The notes below the pieces were generated by a model, which saw only the letters and a program-made list of their open reading frames with translations, searched no databases and was not told the origin of the DNA. The position numbers and the translations under genes were made by a program. Shown in pieces: positions 7,847-14,041 of a stretch of DNA of 19,553 bases. Origin of the DNA: CAYUNT01 sp964446285 (GTDB taxonomy: Bacteria; Sumerlaeota; Sumerlaeia; SLMS01; CAYUNT01); assembly GCA_964446285.1 (NCBI GenBank), contig CAYUNT010000072.1, positions 1-19,553 of the forward strand. Reading direction: 5' to 3'. The first letter of the stretch is position 1, and each line of letters starts with the position of its first letter.

Positions 7847-7900
7847 ATGTCTCTTTGAACAGTTCCTGCCGCTGATGGGTGCCCCTGAACACTGTTACCG
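7847..7900 (-). repeat. dispersed ~55-nt repeat, left inverted copy
   Basis: Read on the minus strand from 7900, it matches 9286-9340 at about 42 of 55 positions. The shared parts include CGGTAACAGT at one end and CAGGAACTG plus TCAAAG at the other. It is inverted relative to that copy, and the two flank the M14-like gene. Confidence 0.65.
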
Positions 7901-8092
7901 TTTGAGAGTCCGAATCGGGAAGCGCATTCCCCGGACTCCACTCGCGGACCCGCTTTGTCCAGGGCTAAGCGGCAGGGCCGCCCTCCGGGCTGACAGACTT
8001 GCTATGTGGCGGGCTTTCTGGCAAGGCGACAGGGCCGCCGCCGACGCGGCTCGGTAATTTGCATGTCCACGAGCCTTTTCCATATAACGCCG

Positions 8093-8129
8093 CCGTTCTC
8101 GCGCGGCTGTAAGCCGTCGCGAGCAACGG
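8093..8129. terminator. stem-loop downstream of the M14-like gene
   Basis: CCGTT-CTCGCG-CGGCT faces AGCCG-CGCGAG-AACGG around a GTA loop, with single-base bulges at 8117 and 8124, giving 16 base pairs in 37 nt. It starts 11 nt past the stop codon of the minus-strand gene at 8140. No T-run follows on the minus strand, so it may act as an mRNA 3' end structure rather than a classic terminator. Confidence 0.4.
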
Positions 8130-8139
8130 CTTGTTCGCA

Positions 8140-9258
8140 TCATTGGTTCACAGTCCTCTCGCTGTTGAAGGTCTTCCTTCCCCTTGCCGCCTGAAGAACT
8201 GAGAAGAGAAAGTGTAGCTGAATCCGGACCTGATCCCGGACCGGGATCGTCGTGTAGGTGCCGTCGAGTCTCGTGCTCAAGTAATCCCAGAAGGCTCTCT
8301 CGATAGACTCGGCGATGCCAACCTTGCCATGTGCTTTGAGGACCCGGAGTCCGCATGATCCGGCGGCAATATAGAACAGCCAATCTTTCCGCATACGCTC
8401 TACGCGCCCTGCCGCACAGTCGATCAGCGCTTGCTCCTCTTCTGAGCATGCGCCAATCTCCCCGAGTGTGGATTCGTACTCGGACACGGCCGACAGAAAA
8501 CGCTCGCGGACCGCGCTCTCCGGTTCGCGCGGCGGGGCCAGCCGCCGGTATGCCCTCGGCTCGCAGATCATGCTCAAACACCGCCCGGTCAGGGCGTGCG
8601 CGCGGCCGTGATACCAGTTGTTCCGCATGGCCTGTGGTTTCATAGGAGCAGGAACGGGGACAACGCCGATCCGGCTCTCGTAGTCGAAATGGCTGCCGAG
8701 CTGCTCCTGGACCTCTTCATCCGAAACGAGAGCCCAGTATCCATGTCCTGGGAAGTGGCTCTCGTCGTGCATCCCGAACAGCAGTTCCGGCTTCGCCTGA
8801 ACAATTGCCTGTTCAAGCGCGAGCTGCTCTGCGCTCTGCGGCGGACCGTAGACGGTATTGTCTTCATCCCAGGACCCGTTGAGGAACGCCCGAAGATCGC
8901 CGGGGTGGTGAAACCACTGTTCGTTCCTCAAGACGCCATCTGGGTGAAGACAGGGAACGAAGGCCCAATCGAGTCCGAATTCGTGGATCGGCGAGGACGC
9001 GTCGGCCAGCTGCTCCCAAAGCCATTTCATGCTCCAAGCGCAGATTGGCTCGTGCGGATCTTCGAACCCCCAAAGGAGAATCGTGCTCTTGCGGCCATCC
9101 CCGAACGATAGAAGATCAATGTCTCGCCCCATGCGCGAAGAGCCGATGGTCCTGACACTCCAACCAGGTTTGCCTGCAACGGCACGCGCGTCAGCCAGAA
9201 TCTCGGCCAGCGTGCGGTATCTGCCGAATTCCCCTATCTGCTCGATGAACTCAAACAT
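8140..9258 (-). CDS. M14-family metallocarboxypeptidase-like protein with altered zinc motif
   Basis: A 372-residue protein resembling zinc carboxypeptidases of family M14, which remove C-terminal residues or hydrolyse related amides. Visible landmarks: GxDIDLLSFGDG (about 44-55), LLWGFEDPHEP (61-71) where the family has a GxxHPxEP-type zinc motif, and FVPCLHPDGVLRNEQWF (100-116), like the DPDGxxxN segment. The third-ligand region is LLFGMHDESHF (159-169) with H164, and a possible catalytic Glu is E233 in MICEP. The usual first zinc His is replaced by D67, so activity is uncertain. No signal peptide is seen. The start is ATG 9258 (AAGGA upstream); a longer frame to 9351 would run into an intergenic repeat. 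Its base composition looks less GC-skewed than its neighbours', and it lies between inverted repeats. Substrate unknown. Confidence 0.8.
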   Translation of the reverse strand: MFEFIEQIGEFGRYRTLAEILADARAVAGKPGWSVRTIGSSRMGRDIDLLSFGDGRKSTILLWGFEDPHEPICAWSMKWLWEQLADASSPIHEFGLDWAFVPCLHPDGVLRNEQWFHHPGDLRAFLNGSWDEDNTVYGPPQSAEQLALEQAIVQAKPELLFGMHDESHFPGHGYWALVSDEEVQEQLGSHFDYESRIGVVPVPAPMKPQAMRNNWYHGRAHALTGRCLSMICEPRAYRRLAPPREPESAVRERFLSAVSEYESTLGEIGACSEEEQALIDCAAGRVERMRKDWLFYIAAGSCGLRVLKAHGKVGIAESIERAFWDYLSTRLDGTYTTIPVRDQVRIQLHFLFSVLQAARGRKTFNSERTVNQ

Positions 9259-9285
9259 GGCTCTTGTTTCCTTGATGCGAACATT

Positions 9286-9340
9286 CGGTAACAGTGTCAA
9301 GATGCACCCGCCAACGCTCAGGAACTGCTCAAAGCGACAC
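9286..9340 (+). repeat. dispersed ~55-nt repeat, right copy
   Basis: Matches the reverse complement of 7847-7900 at about 42 of 55 positions; its CAGGAACTG...TCAAAG end also matches 7684-7707. It sits 28 nt upstream of the M14-like gene's start codon. Confidence 0.65.
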
Positions 9341-9373
9341 GATGAAGGCAAGCAAAAATGCTTTTCTCCTTCG

Positions 9374-9393
9374 CCCCGCGATTTATCGCGGGG
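9374..9393. repeat. perfect 8-bp hairpin in the hemW leader region
   Basis: CCCCGCGA (9374-9381) pairs perfectly with TCGCGGGG (9386-9393) around a TTTA loop. Confidence 0.5.
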
Positions 9394-9417
9394 AATGCAA
9401 AATAGGAATTACTTCGA

Positions 9418-9437
9418 GAACCGTTTCAACGGTTTTT
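9418..9437 (+). terminator. terminator-like hairpin with T-run upstream of hemW
   Basis: AACCGTT (9419-9425) pairs with AACGGTT (9428-9434), and the T-run extends to 9437. The shape is that of an intrinsic terminator on the plus strand, although no plus-strand gene lies upstream. It could be a leader terminator for hemW or part of an intergenic element. Confidence 0.4.
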
Positions 9438-9589
9438 CGCCACTCTGGCGCGGAACGTCTTGATCGGCTTCCGGGCCGCGCGGCATGGATGTTTGCGGAA
9501 CGCCGCCTCGGCGCTTTTCCCGCCCTGCGCGCCTGCGCGTTCGCCCTCTCGTGTTGATTTGCATCCCGCCGCGCGTGCGCTTCATTGAA

Positions 9590-10831
9590 ATGAACCTCAC
9601 GGATTCTCCAACATTCGGCAGCCCAAACTGCGCGGACACCCCTCCTCCGCCGCTGGGCCTGTATGTTCACGTCCCATTTTGCGCGTCGGCGTGTCCCTAT
9701 TGCGATTTCTACAAGATGCCTCTGCCAGAAACCGCGCCGGGGGATTTGGCCGAATACGCTTCGCTGGCTTGCGCGGAGCTGGCGCTCCTCCTCGATGCGC
9801 ATCCGGCGGCGCGCGACCGGCAGCTTGCCTCGATCTACATCGGCGGCGGCACGCCTTCGGTGCTTGCGCCCGAATTCATCGCGGCGATTCTGGCAGAAAC
9901 GGCGCGCGCACCCGGCTGGGCGGACGAATGCGAAGTCACCATCGAGGCCAATCCCGACACGGCATCGCCCGAAACGTTTGCGGCCTGGCGCGCGGCAGGC
10001 GCGAATCGCCTCAGCCTCGGCTGCCAGTCCTTCGACGACGCGGTGCTCGAACGCCTCGGACGCCGTCACGATGCCGCCACAGCGCGTCTGGCCATCGAGT
10101 GGGCGCGCAAGGCCGGATTCGGCAATCTATCGCTCGATTTTATCTTTGGCGCGCCGGATCAGACGCTTGATTCCTGGATGGCAACACTGCGCGAGGCGGT
10201 TGCGCTGGGGCCGGAGCACATTTCCTTTTACGGCCTGACGCTCCACGAAGGAACGCCGTTTTTCGCGCTCGAATGCGAAGGGCGGCTGTGCGCCCCCGGC
10301 GAAGACCTCCAGGCGGAGCAATACGTCGCGGGGCGCCGCTTGCTCGTCGAAGCCGGATACGATCACTACGAAATCTCGAATTTCGCGCGACCCGGACGCC
10401 GCGCGCGCCACAACGAAAATTATTGGCTCGGGGCCGATTGGCTGGCGCTTGGCCCGGCGGCGCACGCGTCGTTTGACGGCCTGCGATGGGAAAATCCGCG
10501 TTCATGGGCGCAGTGGGCCGCGGCAATTCGGGCGGGGCATCTGGCGCGCGCCAAGCCGTGCAGCCTTTCGCCTGAGGAACAGTGGATCGAGGCGATTTTC
10601 CTCGGATTGCGCCGCGCTGAGGGGCTGGACGCGAATAGCCTGGCGCGACGGTTCGGACGCGATTTGCGCATCGAACGCGCGCGCGAAATCGAACGCCTTC
10701 TCGCGGCGGGTCTTGCGGAGTGGCGCCACCGCGCCCCGGCGCATTCTCAAGCCAGCGCCGGAACGAGCTGCCTGGCCCTGACCGAACGCGGCTTGCTCCT
10801 GGCGGATTCTGTCATGCGCGAATTGATATAG
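9590..10831 (+). CDS. hemW: HemW, radical SAM heme chaperone
   Basis: A 413-residue radical SAM protein. HemW proteins bind heme and help insert it into respiratory enzymes; they are often mislabelled as oxygen-independent coproporphyrinogen III oxidase. The [4Fe-4S] motif is C31-x3-C35-x2-C38 followed by D-F (CASACPYCDF). HemN would have a fourth Cys at that Phe position. The HemW-type HNxxYW signature is present as HNENYW (274-279). GGGTP at 85-89, the EANPDT segment (119-124) and the LSLGCQSF segment (141-148) belong to the radical SAM barrel. The C-terminal third (from about 305) is the HemN_C-like domain. The frame continues upstream to 9485, but ATG 9590 puts LGLYVHVPFC near the N-terminus as usual. 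No strong ribosome binding site precedes it. Confidence 0.93.
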   Translation: MNLTDSPTFGSPNCADTPPPPLGLYVHVPFCASACPYCDFYKMPLPETAPGDLAEYASLACAELALLLDAHPAARDRQLASIYIGGGTPSVLAPEFIAAILAETARAPGWADECEVTIEANPDTASPETFAAWRAAGANRLSLGCQSFDDAVLERLGRRHDAATARLAIEWARKAGFGNLSLDFIFGAPDQTLDSWMATLREAVALGPEHISFYGLTLHEGTPFFALECEGRLCAPGEDLQAEQYVAGRRLLVEAGYDHYEISNFARPGRRARHNENYWLGADWLALGPAAHASFDGLRWENPRSWAQWAAAIRAGHLARAKPCSLSPEEQWIEAIFLGLRRAEGLDANSLARRFGRDLRIERAREIERLLAAGLAEWRHRAPAHSQASAGTSCLALTERGLLLADSVMRELI

Positions 10832-10887
10832 GCAGAAAAATCCGCGAATCATTGCGTGGAATATCGCGAACCTAATCCAGACCGCGA

Positions 10888-10930
10888 GAATTGCGAAATG
10901 GAAACGCGCGCGATTCCATGCTTGCAATTC
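10888..10930. repeat. long imperfect inverted repeat between hemW and the ACT gene
   Basis: GAATTGC (10888-10894) and ATGGAA (10898-10903) pair with TTCCAT (10914-10919) and GCAATTC (10924-10930), separated by a small internal loop and a GC-rich 10-nt apex. No T-run follows. It lies 75 nt before the start of the ACT-domain gene and could be a 3' structure of hemW mRNA or a leader/operator of the next gene. Confidence 0.45.
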
Positions 10931-10986
10931 GCTTCCATGCAAGGCGCAATACAATTGGCGCAAGATGTTGCCTTAATGAATTGCCC

Positions 10987-10993
10987 AAGGAGG
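10987..10993 (+). promoter_or_regulatory. Shine-Dalgarno site for the ACT-domain gene
   Basis: AAGGAGG lies 11 nt before ATG 11005. It selects this start over the frame's opening at 10891, which would add 38 unconserved-looking residues across the inverted repeat. Confidence 0.8.
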
Positions 10994-11004
10994 CTTCGAT
11001 TCCC

Positions 11005-11400
11005 ATGAAAGTGACAAAAGCGAAAGATGTAAAATTCGCCCTTCCGAACAAGGCGGGAACACTGCAAGCCGCCTTGAAGCCGCTCGCGGAAGCCGGCATC
11101 AACGTCGTCGGACTCTGCGGATGGATCGAAGGCCGCAAGAGCATGGTCCGCCTTCTGGTGTCCGATCCGGCAAAGGCGGCTCGACTCCTTAAAAAACAAG
11201 GTCTGGCCGTTGAAACCAATCCAGTGCTGGTGATCGAATGCCCGGACAAGCCGGGCCAGGGAGCGTCTTTTATGTCCGCTCTGGCCGAGGCCGGGGTGAA
11301 CATGCTGAAGATTTACGGCACGGCAACCGGCGGCGCCGCCACGGCCGTTTTGTCCGCCGATCCGATGGCCAAGGCGTTCAAGGTTCTCAAGGCGCTATAA
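11005..11400 (+). CDS. tandem ACT-domain protein
   Basis: A 131-residue protein made almost entirely of two ACT-like ligand-binding units. The first spans about 8-65, with the typical LPNKAGTLQAALKPLAEAGINV. The second spans about 73-130, with CPDKPGQGASFMSALAEAGVNM. Each shows the D/NKPG turn followed by a helix and the AGxN segment of ACT domains. It has no catalytic or DNA-binding domain. ACT domains usually bind amino acids or other small ligands, so a cytoplasmic sensor or allosteric role is likely, but the ligand is unknown. It has its own strong ribosome binding site and is followed by a strong hairpin, so it appears to be a separate unit after hemW. Confidence 0.88.
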   Translation: MKVTKAKDVKFALPNKAGTLQAALKPLAEAGINVVGLCGWIEGRKSMVRLLVSDPAKAARLLKKQGLAVETNPVLVIECPDKPGQGASFMSALAEAGVNMLKIYGTATGGAATAVLSADPMAKAFKVLKAL

Positions 11401-11445
11401 GCCGGGAAGATACATTTTATACCATTTTCCTTTGATTCTGTTCCC

Positions 11446-11496
11446 AATCGCCTGTCACGGTTTTCGCGAGAAGAGCGAAAACCGCGCCAGGCGATT
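11446..11496. terminator. strong two-tier hairpin, probable transcription terminator
   Basis: An outer 9-bp stem (AATCGCCTG 11446-11454 with CAGGCGATT 11488-11496) encloses a perfect 10-bp stem (CGGTTTTCGC 11458-11467 with GCGAAAACCG 11475-11484). A 3x3 internal loop and a 7-nt apex separate them. It is followed by TCTTGTT. It sits 46 nt after the ACT-gene stop and is nearly symmetric, so it could serve both convergent genes. Confidence 0.6.
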
Positions 11497-11516
11497 TCTT
11501 GTTGGTGTCTCGGTTT

Positions 11517-11544
11517 CCCAGGGCGGCGCTTCGCTTGCCCTGGG
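11517..11544. terminator. second hairpin in the convergent region
   Basis: CCCAGGGC (11517-11524) pairs perfectly with GCCCTGGG (11537-11544) around a 12-nt loop. T-rich sequence begins about 5 nt later on the plus strand. Confidence 0.4.
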
Positions 11545-11644
11545 CTGTATTCTTTTGCTCCTTCAGAGCAAATTCAGGGAACAGAATTACGGGAAATTGG
11601 TATTACCCTGGAAAAAGCATTTCCAACCGCGAAAATCCACGAAT

Positions 11645-11662
11645 AATAAGAATTTTCTTATT
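11645..11662. terminator. A/T hairpin followed by T-rich run
   Basis: AATAAGAA (11645-11652) pairs perfectly with TTCTTATT (11655-11662), then CTTCTTTTT on the plus strand. It is AT-only apart from two G-C pairs, so weak, and lies 45 nt beyond the ligA stop. Confidence 0.35.
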
Positions 11663-11706
11663 CTTCTTTTTCGTTCTTTTTGTGTTTTTCGTGGTAAAAT
11701 CTTCTC

Positions 11707-13737
11707 TTATCCGCCAGTCGAAGGCGCGAGGGCGCGGAGAAAACGCTCTTCGTCCCAGACTTCGATATTGAGTTCGCGGGCGCGCGCGAGTTTGCTTCCG
11801 GCATTCTCGCCCGCGACGACTGCATGGGTTTTTTTCGAGACAGACCCCGCGACTTTCCCGCCGCGGCGTTCGATTTCCGCCTTGGCTGCATCGCGCGTCA
11901 TGGCGGACAATTCGCCTGTCAGGACAAAGGTTTTCCCTGCGAATGCTTCATCGCGGGCGGCCTCGCGTTCGCGGGCCGACGTGTCTTCCGGCGGCGCCAC
12001 GCCATACGCCAGAAGGCGGTCGATGGCTTCTATGTTGCGCGGTGAATCGAAAAACTCGCGCACAGAACTTGCCACAACACCGCCCATCCCCTCGACGGCG
12101 TCGATTTCTTCCAGCGGAGCCGCGCGGAGGCGTCCGAGGGTTCCGAAGGCGCGGGCAAGATCGCGCGCGGACGTGATTCCGATGTGGCGAATGCCCAATG
12201 CAAAAATGAAATTGGCGAGTGGGCGAGTTTTGCTCGCCTCAATGCCATCGAGAATGTTCGCGGATAATTTGTCGCGTATGCCTTCTATTTTCTTTAATTG
12301 CGTAACGTTTAGCGTGTAAAGGTCAGCGGGATTACGCACCAACCCTGCCTCAACCAGTTGATCGATTCGCTTATCCCCCAAAGATTCTATGTCCATTGCA
12401 TTGCGAGAGGTATAATGAATTAGCCGTTCTTTGACCTGCGCCGGGCAGGCGAAATTGATGCATCGCAGCGCCACTTCCTCCGGCGCGCGAACCAACTCGC
12501 CGCCGCACGATGGGCATTGCGCAGGCGGCTCGATCGCGCGCTCTTCGCCCGTCCGCAGCGAGGCGACCGCGCGCACAACTTTCGGAATCACTTCGCCGCC
12601 TTTTTCGATAATCACGCGGTCGCCCTCGCGAATCCCAAGCCGTTCGATTTCATCGAGGTTGTGGAGCGTCGCCCGCGAAATTGTTGTTCCCGCAAGGAAA
12701 ACCGGCGCTAGATTTGCCACAGGCGTGACGGCGCCGGTGCGCCCCACCTGCCAGTCCACGCGCACGAGTTGCGTTTCGGCCTGTTCGGCGCTGAATTTGT
12801 AGGCGCTCATTGCGCGCGGAGTTTTCGCCGTCGCCCCAAGCGCCGCCTGCCAATCGCGGCGGTTCACTTTGATGACCAGTCCGTCGGAATTGTAAGGCAG
12901 CGTGCGGCGGCGCGTCTCCCAGCGTTCGACCTCGCCCAGCACGGCCTCGATCCCGGGGCATACTTTCCGCTCGGGATTCACGCGGAATCCAAGCCGCTCG
13001 AACATTTCGAGCAACTCGGCGTGCGTCGATGGCAGGGGATAATCCGATTCGCCCGCGGCGTAAAAAAACGCCGTGAGCGGACGGCGCGCCACAATGCGCG
13101 GATCGAGGAGTTTCAACGTCCCTGCCGTGGCATTTCGCGGGTTGGCAAAAGCGGCCTCGCCCTCGGCTTCGCGCCGTTTGTTCATTTCGGCGAAGGGCGC
13201 ATTCTCCATGAAAACCTCGCCGCGCACTTCGAGAACGCGCGCGCCCGGCGGACACGGAATCCGGCGCGGCACGGCGGGAATCGCGCGCAGGTTGTGCGTG
13301 ATGTCGTCGCCCACCGCCCCGTCGCCCCGTGTGGCCCCGACGGCCAGCGCCCCGTCCTCGTAGCGCAGCGAAACCGCCACGCCGTCGATTTTGATCTCAA
13401 CCACATACTCGACCTCGGCGGATTCCTCCAGTCCGAGGAAGCGCTTTACGCGCGCGTCGAATTCGCGCAACTCGCCCGGACTGTAGGTGTTCGCGATCGA
13501 GAGCATCGGAACCGCATGGCGCACCTGCGCAAATTCCGCAATGGGTGCAAGGTCCGAGCCGACGCGCTGCGTGGGCGAATCGGGCGTGCGCAGCGCGGGC
13601 CAGCGTTCCTCGATGGCGCGGAGTTCATCGAGCAGCAAATCATATTCGCGGTCGGTGATTTCGGGCCGCGCCTGGCGGTAATAAAGGTCGTTGTGGCGTT
13701 CGATTTCGCGCCGCAGGAATTCCGCCCGCGCACGCAC
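11707..13737 (-). CDS. ligA: NAD-dependent DNA ligase LigA
   Basis: Essential replicative ligase sealing nicks with NAD+. With the GTG start at 13737 it has 676 residues, the usual LigA size. The N-terminal Ia domain (DLYYRQARPEITDREYDLLLDEL) leads to the adenylated lysine K116 in EIKIDGVAVSLRY, matching K115 of the E. coli enzyme. An OB fold, a four-Cys zinc finger (C408, C411, C426, C431), the helix-hairpin-helix region and a C-terminal BRCT domain (about 590-675, KTFVLTGELSAMTR) follow. The frame is open a further 98 codons to ATG 14031. GTG 13737 is favoured because GGAG (13746-13743) lies 5 nt upstream and the family's conserved sequence begins there. If ATG 14031 is used, the protein has a 98-residue repeat-built extension. 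The unknown gene 14042-14821 ends just upstream. Confidence 0.95.
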   Translation of the reverse strand: MRARAEFLRREIERHNDLYYRQARPEITDREYDLLLDELRAIEERWPALRTPDSPTQRVGSDLAPIAEFAQVRHAVPMLSIANTYSPGELREFDARVKRFLGLEESAEVEYVVEIKIDGVAVSLRYEDGALAVGATRGDGAVGDDITHNLRAIPAVPRRIPCPPGARVLEVRGEVFMENAPFAEMNKRREAEGEAAFANPRNATAGTLKLLDPRIVARRPLTAFFYAAGESDYPLPSTHAELLEMFERLGFRVNPERKVCPGIEAVLGEVERWETRRRTLPYNSDGLVIKVNRRDWQAALGATAKTPRAMSAYKFSAEQAETQLVRVDWQVGRTGAVTPVANLAPVFLAGTTISRATLHNLDEIERLGIREGDRVIIEKGGEVIPKVVRAVASLRTGEERAIEPPAQCPSCGGELVRAPEEVALRCINFACPAQVKERLIHYTSRNAMDIESLGDKRIDQLVEAGLVRNPADLYTLNVTQLKKIEGIRDKLSANILDGIEASKTRPLANFIFALGIRHIGITSARDLARAFGTLGRLRAAPLEEIDAVEGMGGVVASSVREFFDSPRNIEAIDRLLAYGVAPPEDTSAREREAARDEAFAGKTFVLTGELSAMTRDAAKAEIERRGGKVAGSVSKKTHAVVAGENAGSKLARARELNIEVWDEERFLRALAPSTGG

Positions 13738-13760
13738 GTCCTCTCCAGGCAACGCCGCCT

Positions 13761-13820
13761 CGCGTAAATCCGCTTCTCGCAACTCCGCTTTTCGCGAATC
13801 TGCCGCGCGCGAATCCGCCC
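13761..13820. repeat. four imperfect 15-nt tandem repeats
   Basis: Units at 13761-13775, 13776-13790, 13791-13805 and 13806-13820 share the pattern YKCGYRAMTCYGCYK. In the ligA frame each encodes A-D/E-S/L-R-x, superficially like a pentapeptide repeat. Confidence 0.65.
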
Positions 13821-13847
13821 CGGCGCCCGTTCGCTTCCCTCCAGTGG

Positions 13848-13896
13848 CTTGGGCATCTTGCCCAAGATTTCCAGTAACTTGGACGTCGCGTCCAAG
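13848..13896. repeat. two 30-nt hairpin modules
   Basis: CTTGGGCATCTTGCCCAAG (13848-13866) and CTTGGACGTCGCGTCCAAG (13878-13896) each form an 8-bp stem with a 3-nt loop. They start exactly 30 nt apart and carry a similar CCAGTRRC spacer in front. They are the same kind of module as the cluster at 7724-7823. Confidence 0.75.
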
Positions 13897-14041
13897 GTTT
13901 TCTTCCGGGTTTTCCGCCGGGCCATTCTGTCCGCCCTCCAGCGCCGCCCCGCCAAACAAGTCGTCCGGCGCCGCCCGTTCTTCCGGCGCGCCGCCTTTGC
14001 GATGATCTCTTTCTTTTCCGCCGCGCTTCATAATCCCTGCC

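Larger units (their letters stand above)
7478..8139. other. repeat-rich intergenic region without a convincing gene
   Basis: 660 nt between the start of ricT and the end of the M14-like gene, both minus-strand. The frames that cross it lack family features. It holds three 19-nt hairpins (7724-7823), two inverted copies of an 18-nt perfect repeat (7684-7701 and 7853-7870), a longer repeat copy (7847-7900), and a stem-loop at 8093-8129. Confidence 0.6.
9259..9589. other. divergent intergenic region between the M14-like gene and hemW
   Basis: 330 nt holding the start signals of two divergent genes, a copy of the dispersed repeat (9286-9340) and two hairpins (9374-9393 and 9419-9432). No gene is seen; the hemW frame is open back to 9485, but those codons are not family-like. 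Confidence 0.55.
11401..11706. other. convergent intergenic region with several hairpins
   Basis: 306 nt between the ends of the ACT-domain gene (+) and ligA (-). It contains no gene but at least three separate stem-loops (11446-11496, 11517-11544, 11645-11662) and a T-rich run with CCACGAA (11637-11643) facing TTCGTGG (11688-11694). Confidence 0.6.
13738..14031 (-). other. repeat-built open region in front of ligA (N-terminal extension or leader)
   Basis: 98 in-frame codons before the favoured ligA start. It contains two 30-nt hairpin modules (13848-13866 and 13878-13896), which encode LGRDVQVTGN and LGQDAQATGG. It also contains four imperfect 15-nt tandem units (13761-13820), encoding ADSRA, ADSRK, AELRE and ADLRE. 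The remainder is Gly/Glu/Asn/Pro-rich. Nothing resembles conserved LigA sequence. It may be a translated disordered tail or the untranslated link from the upstream gene. Confidence 0.6.

Noticed and set aside
9590..10831. Oxygen-independent coproporphyrinogen III oxidase (HemN)
   Set aside because: The Fe-S motif is CxxxCxxCxF rather than HemN's CxxxCxxCxC, and the HNxxYW signature fits HemW.
10922..10955. Promoter-like TTGCAA and TACAAT before the ACT gene
   Set aside because: The spacing is 22 nt, too long for a standard sigma-70 promoter.
12769..13767. 332-codon plus-strand frame opposite ligA
   Set aside because: Shadow of ligA.
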